This document shows, in pieces, positions 1 to 8,835 of a stretch of DNA of 21,499 bases. The DNA lies in IMG/VR virus record IMGVR_UViG_3300050821_001325, positions 1 to 21,499 of that record. One strand, given 5' to 3'. Source of the stretch: a virus. Under the pieces are notes generated by a model. It worked only from the letters and a program-made list of their open reading frames with translations, ran no database searches and was not told where the DNA came from. The first letter of the stretch is position 1, and each line of letters begins with the position of its first letter. The translations under genes were made by a program, and so were the position numbers.

Positions 1-2905
1 CGGTGATCGTCTGTTCCGCCCCGGTCGGCAGCGGCTGCCCGATCGTGACGGCGTCGTAAATGCGCGGCGCCCCGATATCGGACGTTGGCGTGGACTGCAC
101 CGCGATCACGGCTGGCGGACTGAGCAGTACGAACGTCTCGCCGACCGCGTGCGTCGCCATGCCAGCTTCGGTCGCGAACCGGCCGCGCAGGAATCCAGAT
201 AGCTGGTAGGTGTTCGTGCTGACTAGAGTCGCGCTCTTGAACTGGAGAATCTCCGCGCCTATCAGCGCCGCGTTGCTGCCGTTGAGCACTCCGAGCGCCG
301 TCGTCCCGGACAGCGTCTGCCCGGACAGGACGGTAACGGTCACAGTGCTGCACTCGTCGAAGACATTCCCGCCGGTCCAGTTGCCGAGCACGTTGGTCGC
401 GCGCCCGACCGTCGCGGGCGTTCCCATCGTGATGCCGGCAATGAACGATGCGCCCCCGTCGCTCGACTTGAAAAGGCCCCCGCCCGGCCAGCCCACGCCG
501 GGCCCGTACATCGCCACATACAGGTTCGGGCTACCCGTGCCGTCCTGATCGCGCAGCGGCGGGATGTCCATGATGACGGCAATAGTCGAGATGACACCGC
601 TCACGATCTGCCCGGCCGTGATCGCCCCGCCGTTGGCCGCCTGCGAATAGACCGGCGCGCATGCGACGCACTCCCAATCGATCTTGCCGCCGTTCTCGGT
701 CTTGCGGTTGATACGCGCTAGGTACGCCTCGTTGGCGGTCTGGATCGTGATGATGTCGGTCGGCTCAAGCTGTCCGGCCGGGACGGTGCCGGTACTCAAC
801 TTGTACGAGGTAGAGAACTTGAACGAGATGCGCCCGGCGATCGTGTCCCACAGGATGATGGCGGCGGCGACGGCGGCTTGCGTGTCATCCATGACCGTGC
901 CGGTATCGACGTTCACGACGTTATTGGACTCTATCCCGATCAGGCGGCGCGCGTACTGCACGCCTGGCTGGTAGTCGCCGCCGAGCGCGTAATAGGTGAG
1001 ATCGATTTCGGAAGGCAGTTCGATCTCGCTGCCGCGCACGAACGCCAGCGGGCTCGCGTTGTTCTTCCCGGTGGTGTCGGCGCCCATATCATCGAGCGTG
1101 ATCGTAGCCACAGGCGAGGCCGAGCGATGCACGAACTTGAGCGCGCCGTCCGACTCGACCGCATCGAACCACAGTGCCGGCGCAATGGCCTCGAAGGCCG
1201 CGCGCGCTGTCATCTGCCGATCGATGATGAAGCCCCACACGCCATCGGTGAGCGCAGTCGCGTTGATGCTGCCGCTCGCAATGCCGGCGCGTTCGGCGAT
1301 GTCGGTAACGATCGAGGACAGCGGAACCGTCGTAGCGGCCCCGAGCTGGCTCGCGCTGATGCAGTGGGCGCGGTTGCCTTCCTCGTACACCATGACACCA
1401 TTGTCGGCGAAGATCGATGCGTGGCTCGTCGGTGTTGGAATGGTGTAGTTGAGCTGACCGACCATCACGACCTGATTGGTCGCGCCATCAACCTTATAGT
1501 AGGACGCCTCCGGCACTCCGAAGAATCCATTCGAGGCCCAATAGGAGTTCAGGCTGGACTCCAGCATGGCCGTGCCGGGTGCCCAGTAATTGAAGGGGTC
1601 CAGCCAGGAGCCGTTGACGTTGCCGGTGTGAACGAAATCGCCCGGAGTGGTAAAGAGGTAGTAGGCGACCTCGGAACATGCGCCCAGGTCGGTGAACGCG
1701 ACCACGTGCAGCCAGACGTTCCCGGTGCCGGTGGCATCGCTCGTGATGACGCCGACGTGCTGCCAGTCAGCGCACGGGAAGGCCGCGTTGAAAGTCCAGA
1801 CTCCTGTGATGCCGGCCGGCTTGGTCAGGCACGCGAGCACATCCTGATCGACGTGTCCGGTCGTGTAGTTGCTGGTCCATAGGCCGGCCGCCGCGTTCGA
1901 TCCCTGCGGGCTCAGGGTGATCGCGCCCGGTCCGCGCATGTACACGCCGCAGCTGGAGCCGTGACTCGGGCAGGTCAGCACCATGCCGTTGCCGTACGGA
2001 TCTCGGAAGTAGGCGGCCCCGGACGAGATGGTGTTTTCGAAGTTGGTCGGGATGTCGGGCGATACGGTGGTACCGTCCGTCAGGTTCAGGCGATAGGCGG
2101 TTCCGTCGTTGCTAGCAATGGTGCTGAAGGTCTTGGCGATCGAGCGCACCGAGCCGTTCGCAAAGCCCGTCACGAAGACGGCGCGGCTGCCGTCTATGAA
2201 GTGGAAGCCCGTCGCATCGTTCTCCCACACCTTGACCGGAGCGTTGCCGGCAGTGGCCGTCGTGATCTCGACGTTGATCGACGGCAGTAGGTTCCCGTAA
2301 TTGACCAGCGGCAGGTTGCGAAAGACGATGTAGGCCGTGCCGCGGTAACCCGGAACGTTGCCGGCGCCGAGGGCGGCCTGCATGGTCGGGTCCGGGTTCT
2401 GGGTGAGCGTGCCCAGATACACGGTCATGTACTGCCCGGCGAACTCGTTCGAATTGATGAGCGTCGCCGGGGTTGCAGTAGAACTCACGTCGTAGACGAG
2501 GATCCCGTTCGCCCACACGCGGCGCACGCCGGTGATCGGTAGCCCGCCCGCGCAGTCGCACAGCGCGACCGCGAAGGTGCCGAAGTACGCGTAGCTTGTG
2601 ATGCTCGCTCCGCCGCCCTTGCCGCCCTGTGAGGTCCCGACCTCCTGGATCGGGAGTTGCCAGATCAGGGTCGGGACGATGCGGCAGTTGCCGTAGGCGA
2701 TCGGCAGCGGCGTCCCGTAGGCCGCGCTCTGGGCGAGCAGGGATCGGACGTGCGGGCCGCGAATATTCGGCGGGAATGCAATCGCTCCGATCCCGCTGCC
2801 CAGCGCATAGCCGAGTTCGGCCCCGTAGGTCGTGCCAATCGTCGTGTACGTGCCGATGACGCCGCCGACGACGGCGCCGACAAATCCTAAGACCTGCTGG
2901 CTCAT
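1..2905 (-). CDS. Tail tip / host-specificity protein, GTA megatron-like (3' end outside window)
   Basis: This frame is open for all 968 codons from an ATG that overlaps the peptidase stop (ATGA) to the window edge, so the C-terminus is missing. Residues 5-45 are a glycine-zipper, membrane-like segment. Residues 60-215 match the N-terminal region of large phage/GTA tip proteins: YGNCRIVPTLIW at 71-82, RVWANG at 129-134, GTLTQNPDP at 165-173 and VPGYRGTAYIVF at 184-195. Residues 770-930 carry the C-terminal signature, with PPLRDQDG at 782-789, NGSNAALIGAEILQF at 875-889 and GFLRGRF at 904-910. Residues about 235-520 look like a beta-rich insertion that I do not recognise. Proteins of this kind form the tail tip, contact the host surface and follow a DUF2460/DUF2163/NlpC set, as here. 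The family call is firm; receptor and exact fold are not visible. Confidence 0.9.
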   Translation of the reverse strand, partial: MSQQVLGFVGAVVGGVIGTYTTIGTTYGAELGYALGSGIGAIAFPPNIRGPHVRSLLAQSAAYGTPLPIAYGNCRIVPTLIWQLPIQEVGTSQGGKGGGASITSYAYFGTFAVALCDCAGGLPITGVRRVWANGILVYDVSSTATPATLINSNEFAGQYMTVYLGTLTQNPDPTMQAALGAGNVPGYRGTAYIVFRNLPLVNYGNLLPSINVEITTATAGNAPVKVWENDATGFHFIDGSRAVFVTGFANGSVRSIAKTFSTIASNDGTAYRLNLTDGTTVSPDIPTNFENTISSGAAYFRDPYGNGMVLTCPSHGSSCGVYMRGPGAITLSPQGSNAAAGLWTSNYTTGHVDQDVLACLTKPAGITGVWTFNAAFPCADWQHVGVITSDATGTGNVWLHVVAFTDLGACSEVAYYLFTTPGDFVHTGNVNGSWLDPFNYWAPGTAMLESSLNSYWASNGFFGVPEASYYKVDGATNQVVMVGQLNYTIPTPTSHASIFADNGVMVYEEGNRAHCISASQLGAATTVPLSSIVTDIAERAGIASGSINATALTDGVWGFIIDRQMTARAAFEAIAPALWFDAVESDGALKFVHRSASPVATITLDDMGADTTGKNNASPLAFVRGSEIELPSEIDLTYYALGGDYQPGVQYARRLIGIESNNVVNVDTGTVMDDTQAAVAAAIILWDTIAGRISFKFSTSYKLSTGTVPAGQLEPTDIITIQTANEAYLARINRKTENGGKIDWECVACAPVYSQAANGGAITAGQIVSGVISTIAVIMDIPPLRDQDGTGSPNLYVAMYGPGVGWPGGGLFKSSDGGASFIAGITMGTPATVGRATNVLGNWTGGNVFDECSTVTVTVLSGQTLSGTTALGVLNGSNAALIGAEILQFKSATLVSTNTYQLSGFLRGRFATEAGMATHAVGETFVLLSPPAVIAVQSTPTSDIGAPRIYDAVTIGQPLPTGAEQTIT

Positions 2906-3327
2906 TCGACGCCCGGGACGTGAAAGGCGCCGCGCAGGCGGCCACGCCAGATATCGTCGAAGTCGTGCTCGACCACGCGGCGCGCGTCGGCGAAGGCGTG
3001 GATCAGGCCCGGGCGGCCGGCCACCTCGGAGGCAAAGCCCATGTGCTGCGGCTCGCGCGTCCAGGCGAACACCAGCACGTCGCCCGGGGCGGCCTGGCTC
3101 GGGTCGATGCGCCGAAGGTGCTCGCGGCACAGCGCCATAAGGGTTTCGCCGTCCGGGTGGCGCGAGTAGTTTGTGAACCGCACGTCGAATAGGGCCAGCT
3201 CGTAGCCGACGCCCATGATGAGGCCGGCGCAATCGACGCCGACGCCCTTCAATCGCCCCTGGTGCTGCCAGCGCGTCCCCAGCCAAGTGCGGGCGCAGGC
3301 CACCACGTCCGCGCGCGCCACGGCCAT
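2902..3327 (-). CDS. NlpC/P60 family tail peptidase (GTA g14-like)
   Basis: The 141-residue product has the NlpC/P60 cysteine peptidase pattern: C33 in a VDCAGL motif near the N-terminus, H95 in QHMGF and H110 in LIHAF. These fit the Cys-His-polar triad of enzymes that cut peptide crosslinks of peptidoglycan. In GTAs and related siphophages this gene sits between the hub (DUF2163) and the giant tip protein and is thought to open the cell wall locally during DNA entry; that role is inferred from position and family. The ATG lies directly after the upstream TAA, with a GGAGG Shine-Dalgarno about 7 nt upstream. The stop overlaps the next start (ATGA). The length is typical for the tail-associated members. 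Confidence 0.92.
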   Translation of the reverse strand: MAVARADVVACARTWLGTRWQHQGRLKGVGVDCAGLIMGVGYELALFDVRFTNYSRHPDGETLMALCREHLRRIDPSQAAPGDVLVFAWTREPQHMGFASEVAGRPGLIHAFADARRVVEHDFDDIWRGRLRGAFHVPGVE

Positions 3328-4206
3328 TTAGATGCCTCCGGGACGCAGCATCTTGTCGATCCCCGGCAGGTATGGGAAGCCGCCGAAGTTGATCCCGTTG
3401 GAGAACTTCGTGATGCAGTCCTGCTGCAGGCGCTTCTGGCAGCCCGGATAGATCGTGAACACGTCCCCGACCTGCACCAGGTTCAGCATCGGCACTTGCA
3501 GCACGATCGCCCCGCTTGAGCCGTGCGCCTGGATGTCCATCGGCCGCTCGGCGTTCAGGCCCCCGGTCCACTTCAGAAAGCCGCTGGTGAAGTAGCCGGC
3601 CAGCGCCGTCAACCCGGAGGCCGCGAAGCTCTGATTGTTGACCACCGACGTGACGACGGCCCCGGTCACGGCCAGCGCGGCAAGGTTGATCGTGCAATGC
3701 GAGCCCGCCACCGGGCCCGCCGCGTTCACGTCGCCCAGCGTCCAGCGGCAGGTCGGGGAGACGAGGTATCCGATCGTCTTCTGGATGTACTGCGTCAGGC
3801 CCCGCAGCTCGGCCGTGAACTGCCCGGGCGATGTGATCGTGATCTGCCCGATGACACCGTCGCGCATGTGGTAGGCCCCGGCAGTCAGGTCCAGCCGGTT
3901 GACCATGAACATGCTGATCTTGGCGTCGTCCCACAGGCCCGCCATCACGTCCGCCTCGGTCATCCCGGAGGCGTCCAGGAAGCTCGTGACCTCGACGTGG
4001 TCCACGTCATAGGCGTCGGAGGACTGCACGTTGGACGGCGAGTAGCCCTCGATCGGCGAGTACGAATGGCCGCCGAAGACGATCGGCTGGTCGCAGTCGG
4101 TGAAATAGAAGTTGGTGCCGTTCACCAGCGCGATCGACCAGCACGTATTGAAGGTCTGCGTGTCGGATTGCAGGTACCCGATCATCGCTGAGGTCAGCGT
4201 CTTCAA
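3328..4206 (-). CDS. Tail hub protein, DUF2163 / phage BR0599 family (GTA g13-like)
   Basis: The 292-residue protein resembles the tail hub of the Rhodobacter GTA. The N-terminal half has the family pattern of a CW near residue 22, FTDCDQPIVFGG at 35-46 and a YSPIEG segment. The C-terminal half has four spaced cysteines, C153 (PTCRW), C171 (SHCT), C256 (PGCQK) and C264 (QDCITKF), followed by NFGGFPYLPG at 273-282. In the solved GTA structure the equivalent hub cysteines bind an iron-sulfur cluster, so a cluster is likely here. I chose the TTG start in a TTGA overlap with the upstream gene because a GGAG lies about 8 nt before it; the ATG at residue 8 has no Shine-Dalgarno. Confidence 0.9.
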   Translation of the reverse strand: MKTLTSAMIGYLQSDTQTFNTCWSIALVNGTNFYFTDCDQPIVFGGHSYSPIEGYSPSNVQSSDAYDVDHVEVTSFLDASGMTEADVMAGLWDDAKISMFMVNRLDLTAGAYHMRDGVIGQITITSPGQFTAELRGLTQYIQKTIGYLVSPTCRWTLGDVNAAGPVAGSHCTINLAALAVTGAVVTSVVNNQSFAASGLTALAGYFTSGFLKWTGGLNAERPMDIQAHGSSGAIVLQVPMLNLVQVGDVFTIYPGCQKRLQQDCITKFSNGINFGGFPYLPGIDKMLRPGGI

Positions 4207-4838
4207 ATCCGGATCTCCACCAGCGGGATGGTCTGGATCACGTACAGGCCCCCTTGATCGAGCGCCCAGTCGAGCATGTCCAGGGCGAAGCGCACCGGGA
4301 TGTCGAACTGGCCGGTCCAGGTGAGCGTGTGGCCCGACGTGGGCGGGCTGCCGAAGGTAACTTTCCCGGTCGTGTAGTCCACCGTGGGCGAGACGGGCGA
4401 GCCGTTGTCGAACACGGCCACGGTCGCGCTTACCGGCTTTTGGATCTGACGCAGTTGTGTCACCGCTCCCATCGTGTAGGACTTCGCCATCTGGAAGACG
4501 GTGAGCACGCCGTCAGGCTGGGCCACGAACGTGCCGGCGGCCTCGTCCTTGAAGTCGGTCGCGTCCTTGAACCGGAAGCCGCTGTACTGCCCCTGCATCG
4601 TGATGATCCAGTTTCGGACCAGCGCGATGTTGTAGGCCGCCGCACCCTCGCCCTGGATCGCTACCAAGCGCAGCGCGTTGGCGATGTCGAAGCGCGCCTT
4701 CGGATACGTCCAGACCTGGTTGCGGACCTCGCGCCCGCTCTTGACCGTCACGACCTGGTTGGACCAGCCCACGCCAGACTTGGCCCACACGGCGAGGTCA
4801 TCCGGAAAGCGCGGAGTTTCGAGGAAGGCGCCGGCCAT
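4203..4838 (-). CDS. Distal tail protein, DUF2460 family (GTA g12-like)
   Basis: The 211-residue product matches the DUF2460 family. It starts with FLETPRFPDDLAVWAKSGVG at residues 5-24, has the SGREVRNQVW core at 34-43 and GFRFKDATDF near residue 90, and ends in a beta-rich half with SGHTLTWTGQFDIPVRF. In GTAs this is the distal tail protein, a ring joining the tube to the hub. It sits directly between the tape measure and the DUF2163 hub, the conserved order. Its ATG overlaps the tape-measure TGA by one base (TGATG), so it is probably translated by reinitiation. Confidence 0.92.
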   Translation of the reverse strand: MAGAFLETPRFPDDLAVWAKSGVGWSNQVVTVKSGREVRNQVWTYPKARFDIANALRLVAIQGEGAAAYNIALVRNWIITMQGQYSGFRFKDATDFKDEAAGTFVAQPDGVLTVFQMAKSYTMGAVTQLRQIQKPVSATVAVFDNGSPVSPTVDYTTGKVTFGSPPTSGHTLTWTGQFDIPVRFALDMLDWALDQGGLYVIQTIPLVEIRI

Positions 4839-7405
4839 CAGAAGTTACGCCGTGCCGCTTGCAGGGTGCGCCCGACCTGGCTGGCGATGGCCGCGCGCGA
4901 CTCGTAGGTGGTCTCGCCCTGCACGTTGAAGTTGTTATGGACGTGGACGGTGTCGCCACCGCCCTCCATATTCTCCTGACGGGTGAGCACTCGCTCGCCC
5001 GGGTGCAGCACCGCCAAGCCGGTTTTCGGCACATAGTCGATGCCGCTGTCGAACGAGCCGAGCCAGCCGAGAAGGCCGGAGCCAGGCGCAGCCGGCCCGA
5101 CGCCCCCCGGGCCAGTCGAGCCGCCGAAACTTCCGAACAGGCCGGATAGAAGGCCGCCACCGCCAGCGCCACCCGCCGAGCCAGCGGCCGGGTTCGCGCC
5201 GAACAGGTTTTGCGCGAGCTCCTGGTTCGCCATCTTGAGAAACTGCGACTCCAGCGACGTGAGCATCGTCTTGATCGCATCGAAAACGCTTTTATGTTTG
5301 GTCTCGATGTCGTCCAGCGCCGTGGCGAAGTCATTCTGGATATCGGTGATCGCCTGCGTCTCAAAGTCCTTACGCTGCTTGATGTTCTGCACCGCGATCT
5401 CGGTGTCCTTCTTCTCGTAGTCGGCCCGGATCGTGGCGAGCTTGTCGCCGAGTTCCTGCTGGGCCTTCACCTGATCGGATTCAAGAGCGGCCCGCTGCTT
5501 GGCGAACTCCACCGCAATGTCGTACTTCTGCTTTTCGATGTTGCGGAACGCCTCGATCGCCTGCGCGCCCGTGATCTGTCCGGCGGCGGCCTCGGCGGCG
5601 ATGACCGCGTGCTGCGCATCGAGTGCGTCGGTGCGCACCTTCTCGTTTGCCTGCGCGTGAGCGAGCGCGATCTGATCGGCTAGCTTCTTCTCGGCGTCGA
5701 CCTGAGCGGCCGCAGACTCGATCGCGACGGCGGCGCGCTTCTGCTGCAAGACGATGAGCTGCGTCTGTAGCGTTGCCTCCTGCGCGAGCGCCGCCTGCAC
5801 GCCCTTGTCATCGCCCTGCGAGGTTGCAAGCGCCTTCTGCGCGGCGACCGATTGCTGCATCCGCTCGGTCGTGGCGATCTCGGTGTCGAGCTGAAGCTGC
5901 GACAGGGCAAGCCGCTGCGCGTAGTAGTCCTTCAGAGCGATGAGGCCGTTCTTGTAGCCGTCCTGAAGCGCCTTGTCCTGCTCGGAGACGTACTCCTTGA
6001 CGATCGCGTTCTCGCCCGCGAGCTGCGCGCGCAGGACGGTGTCGCGACCGGCTGCGGCATCCTTCGACTTGTCGGGCGCCTCAAACCCTTTAGTGCCGGA
6101 TTTGAATGCGAGCGGGTCGGCGGCGGCCTCGCCGGCTTTCTTCGCGCCGTCCGCTGCGGCCTCGTAGCCGGACAGCAACGATTTCTTGATCGCATCCCCC
6201 GTAGCTGCGGCAGCGGCCTTCATCTTCGCGAAGGTGGACTCGGTGTTCGTGCCGAGCGAGGCAACGCCCGCTTTCGCATCGGCCCACGCCTGTGTGAGGT
6301 CGCCGTGGGCCACATCGCCGAGCACGGTGCCGACCGTGCTGAAGATGATTGCGACGTTCTTAGCCGCGCCCACCAGCGCGTCCAATACGATGATGAACTC
6401 GCCCTTGATGAAGTTACCGACCGCCCCGAGGATGCCGAGCACGTTGCGCCAGGTCTCGCCCCACGTAGCAAGGTCGGCGCCCGTGCCGCCGAGGATGGAG
6501 CTGATCTGCCCGAAGGCGTCGGCCAGGATCGCCCAGACCTGTTTGACCGCATCGCCGAGCCAGTGCATCAAATCGCCCGCGATCTGAAGGCCCGCGGCCA
6601 GTACGTCGCCCACGACCTGAGCGACCTTCACGATCTGCGGCCCCAGATCGGCGAAGCCCTTGGCCGCTTCTGTCAACACCGGGATGAGCTTCTGACCGAT
6701 CGCAGAAAACGCGCCCTCGACCACCTCCTTCGATTCGTTCAGGGCGATCTTGTAGCGGTTCACCGCCGCGACCTGCTCGTCGGACAGCACCAAGCCCAGC
6801 GCCTGCGCCTTCGCCTTGGCCTCGTCCATGTTGACGTTGAGAAGCGGCATCAACTCGCGCACTTCCTGCACGGAGCGGCCAAAGAGGTACATCGCCGCCT
6901 GCGTCTGATCCAGCCCCGGCTTGTACTGCTGCACGGCCTTGAGCGCATCCAGCATGACCGCCTGGCTGTCGCGCGTGGTGCCGTCCGTGTTGCGGGTGGC
7001 GATGCCCAGCGCGTTGATCCCCGTTTCGTTCGTTTTCATCTGCCGCGCCAGGTGATCGAGCGCGCCCACGTATCCCTCCGAGGTCGCGCCGATCGTGGTC
7101 AGAGCGGACTTCAATACGGATGCGTTCTCGACCGATATCCCCATCGAGAGCGACAGGCTTCGGATCGATGTGGACAGTTGCGTCGTGGAGCTGATGATCT
7201 CGGCGAAACCCGCCGCAGCGCCAAGGCCAGCCGAGAAGGCGACCAGCTTGCTCGTGACCGATTCGAAGATGCCGCCGATCGCGCCGAAGGAGCCGGTAAT
7301 CTGTTCGGCCCCGCTCTTGACATTCGCGGCCGCATCGGAGAGCGCGGTAGCAAGACCGGAGGTGTCGCCCCCGATCTCAACCTTCGTTTTGAGGTCTTCT
7401 GCCAC
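4838..7405 (-). CDS. Tape measure protein
   Basis: This is the longest complete gene (855 aa), placed after the G/GT chaperones as expected. The protein is alanine-rich and mostly helical. It has an N-terminal KTKVEIGGDTSGL segment, hydrophobic glycine-rich stretches around residues 55-75 and 250-350, and a charged coiled-coil-like block about 490-700. Near the C-terminus is the tape-measure signature YVPKTGLAVLHPGERVLT, after a low-complexity Gly/Ser/Pro linker. At the rule of about 0.15 nm per residue the tail would be near 130 nm long. I start it at GTG 7405, with GGGAG 6 nt upstream; the TTG two codons earlier (7411) has too little spacing. It begins just after the GT stop at 7408. Confidence 0.93.
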   Translation of the reverse strand: MAEDLKTKVEIGGDTSGLATALSDAAANVKSGAEQITGSFGAIGGIFESVTSKLVAFSAGLGAAAGFAEIISSTTQLSTSIRSLSLSMGISVENASVLKSALTTIGATSEGYVGALDHLARQMKTNETGINALGIATRNTDGTTRDSQAVMLDALKAVQQYKPGLDQTQAAMYLFGRSVQEVRELMPLLNVNMDEAKAKAQALGLVLSDEQVAAVNRYKIALNESKEVVEGAFSAIGQKLIPVLTEAAKGFADLGPQIVKVAQVVGDVLAAGLQIAGDLMHWLGDAVKQVWAILADAFGQISSILGGTGADLATWGETWRNVLGILGAVGNFIKGEFIIVLDALVGAAKNVAIIFSTVGTVLGDVAHGDLTQAWADAKAGVASLGTNTESTFAKMKAAAAATGDAIKKSLLSGYEAAADGAKKAGEAAADPLAFKSGTKGFEAPDKSKDAAAGRDTVLRAQLAGENAIVKEYVSEQDKALQDGYKNGLIALKDYYAQRLALSQLQLDTEIATTERMQQSVAAQKALATSQGDDKGVQAALAQEATLQTQLIVLQQKRAAVAIESAAAQVDAEKKLADQIALAHAQANEKVRTDALDAQHAVIAAEAAAGQITGAQAIEAFRNIEKQKYDIAVEFAKQRAALESDQVKAQQELGDKLATIRADYEKKDTEIAVQNIKQRKDFETQAITDIQNDFATALDDIETKHKSVFDAIKTMLTSLESQFLKMANQELAQNLFGANPAAGSAGGAGGGGLLSGLFGSFGGSTGPGGVGPAAPGSGLLGWLGSFDSGIDYVPKTGLAVLHPGERVLTRQENMEGGGDTVHVHNNFNVQGETTYESRAAIASQVGRTLQAARRNF

Positions 7406-7407
7406 TC

Positions 7408-8054
7408 TCAACTCCCGTGCGGGGCGCCGATGCGTAGGGTGCCGCTTTGCACCGAGTCCATGAACCGCATGAACGCTTCGGCGCCTTCTCTGTTCTTCTC
7501 CTCGGCCGCGATGCCCCTCAAGAGTTGAGCACGCTCAACTTTCTTGCCGTACCCGAAGTACGATCCGATCATCCAGTGCAGCGGAGGCCAGCGCTGCCAG
7601 TACTTGTAGATCGGCTCAAGCTCCCACAGCGTCAGTTTGCCGATGTATTCGAGGGTCCATCCGAAGGCGCTGGCGAGATCGCACCGGATTCCGTCCCAGT
7701 CCGTACCATCGTCAGCGCCGCCGCGTTTCCCTCGCCGGCCTTCTCGGTCTTGATGTTTGAAATCTTCAGCACGGCCAGGAATGCCTCGTGCCAGTTGCCG
7801 TAGTCGAGGATATCGTGCCCGACCTTCTCGCGCGTGATCTCCGGATTGTTGCCCAAGCGCATGGATGCGAAGACGACATCGGCCGCCGCCTTGATGATGT
7901 CGGGCGCCTTGTCGAAATTGGCCGCATCAGTAAGGGATGGCGTCTCGCGTAGGACCTTGCAGACTTGAGGCCAGATCTCCGCGAGATCATCGACCGGCAC
8001 CGGGGCAAGGGTATACTCCTTGTCCCGCAGCAAAACCTTGATACCTTTCAGCAT
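7408..8054 (-). CDS. Tail assembly chaperone GT, made by -1 ribosomal frameshift
   Basis: After the slippery heptamer at 7731-7725 the -1 frame stays open for 105 further residues to a TGA at 7408. The joint product is about 215 aa: 110 from the G frame, then 105 from the T frame. The T-frame peptide has no good start of its own and contains the typical GT pattern FGWTLEYIGKLTLWEL, followed by WQRWPPLHWMIGSYFGYG. This is the lambda gpG/gpGT arrangement, in which a minority of ribosomes shift and the fusion chaperone links tube subunits to the tape measure. Position between tube and tape-measure genes agrees. Frameshift efficiency cannot be judged from the sequence. Confidence 0.85.
7632..8054 (-). 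CDS. Tail assembly chaperone G
   Basis: The zero-frame product is 140 aa from ATG 8054 (MLKGIKVLL), preceded by a GGAG about 9 nt upstream. A TTG two codons earlier (8060) directly follows the tube gene's TAA but is poorly spaced from that site. The sequence has VLLRDKEYTLAPVPVDDLAEIWPQV near the N-terminus and a helical middle, typical of tail assembly chaperones that coat the tape measure during tail assembly. The last 30 residues after the slippery site are low-complexity Ser/Pro/Asn, as expected for the short, unshifted ending. Location between major tail and tape-measure genes supports the call. Confidence 0.88.
   Translation of the reverse strand: MLKGIKVLLRDKEYTLAPVPVDDLAEIWPQVCKVLRETPSLTDAANFDKAPDIIKAAADVVFASMRLGNNPEITREKVGHDILDYGNWHEAFLAVLKISNIKTEKAGEGNAAALTMVRTGTESGAISPAPSDGPSNTSAN
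7725..7731 (-). promoter_or_regulatory. Programmed -1 frameshift slippery heptamer
   Basis: The minus strand reads GGGAAAC, in frame as G GGA AAC with respect to gene G. This is a perfect X XXY YYZ heptamer, one base different from the lambda G/GT site GGGAAAG. The -1 frame downstream is open and encodes the conserved T-domain peptide; the zero frame ends 93 bases further on. I did not establish a stimulatory structure. Confidence 0.88.
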
Positions 8055-8060
8055 TCTCAA

Positions 8061-8831
8061 TTACTCCGAAACTGAGTACTTGAACGGGTTGCCCGACGGG
8101 GTCGCGAAAAAGCCGAACGTCGTCTCCGTGATAATGAAGTCCTCCAGCTTGGTGGCGAATGCGAGCTTGTCGCCCACGCACTGGTACAGGGTGAACTTCG
8201 TATTCTTGTTGTTGTACGGCACCAGCACGTCGAGCTGGAACACCGGCACGTACCCGAGCAGCGGGTTGGTCGCAACGACCGTCTTGGAGTTGGTGATCGA
8301 AGCCGTGTAGGTGTAGTCGATATAGACGACGTGCGTCGTGTCGGCCGCGGCGAAGGTGTAAACGCCGGCCGCGACGCTGTACTGGCCGGTTGACGGGGAG
8401 GCGGCCACCTTCGTGAGCTGGATGCCGTTCGCATCGACCACGCCAAGGTCCGCCAGCCATGTCCCGCTCGACGGCGGGGTCGGCGTAATCTGGTAGGGCG
8501 TGCCCGGGATCGCGGTGCCGGTCACGTCGCGGTAGTCGATGGTCTGCGTGCCGCTGGTGACGCCGGAGGCGGGCGTGCCGATCACGAGCGCATTCCAGAG
8601 TTCCGAATTGATCTGCGCCCACTTGATGGCGCCGGTCGATTTGGCCGTGCCGCGACCGACCGCAAGCGGGTACTGGTTCGTGCCGAACAGCTGCTTGGAG
8701 GTCCAGGTGAGATCGATCGATAGCTCCTGGATGACGCCGACCCGCAGGGGCGTCGGCACCGTGATCGTCGTGCCCGTGTTGTCGGTCAGCGGGGTGGCCC
8801 ACACAGCGCCGGAACCGAATGCGAATTGCAT
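8061..8831 (-). CDS. Major tail (tube) protein
   Basis: The 256-residue protein is beta-rich. The N-terminal part (residues 1-70) reads PLRVGVIQELSIDLTWTSKQLFGTNQYPLAVGRGTAKSTGAIKWA as one continuous region, a pattern common in siphophage tube subunits where an inner tube strand follows a fixed reference segment. The C-terminal part includes FQLDVLVPYNNKNTKFTLYQC and ends with a KLEDFIITETTFGFFA strand. The gene lies between tail terminator and tail chaperones, the normal place for the tube gene. A strong GGAGGT Shine-Dalgarno lies 4 nt before the ATG, fitting a protein needed in many copies. Residues about 105-180 may form an extra outward-facing domain; that is inference. Confidence 0.88.
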   Translation of the reverse strand: MQFAFGSGAVWATPLTDNTGTTITVPTPLRVGVIQELSIDLTWTSKQLFGTNQYPLAVGRGTAKSTGAIKWAQINSELWNALVIGTPASGVTSGTQTIDYRDVTGTAIPGTPYQITPTPPSSGTWLADLGVVDANGIQLTKVAASPSTGQYSVAAGVYTFAAADTTHVVYIDYTYTASITNSKTVVATNPLLGYVPVFQLDVLVPYNNKNTKFTLYQCVGDKLAFATKLEDFIITETTFGFFATPSGNPFKYSVSE

Positions 8832-8835
8832 ATGT

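Noticed and set aside
878-1882. Plus-strand open frame of 334 codons
   Set aside because: Antisense to the tail tip gene, which is open through the whole stretch on the minus strand.
2112-2945. Minus-strand open frame of 277 codons at the tail tip start
   Set aside because: It is a shifted frame of the tail tip gene, Arg-rich and without domains; the correct frame carries the tip protein signatures.
5852-7528. Plus-strand open frame of 558 codons
   Set aside because: It lies wholly antisense to the tape measure and GT genes; composition is Arg/Leu/Val/Asp-rich with no recognisable domain, as expected for antisense of high-GC genes.
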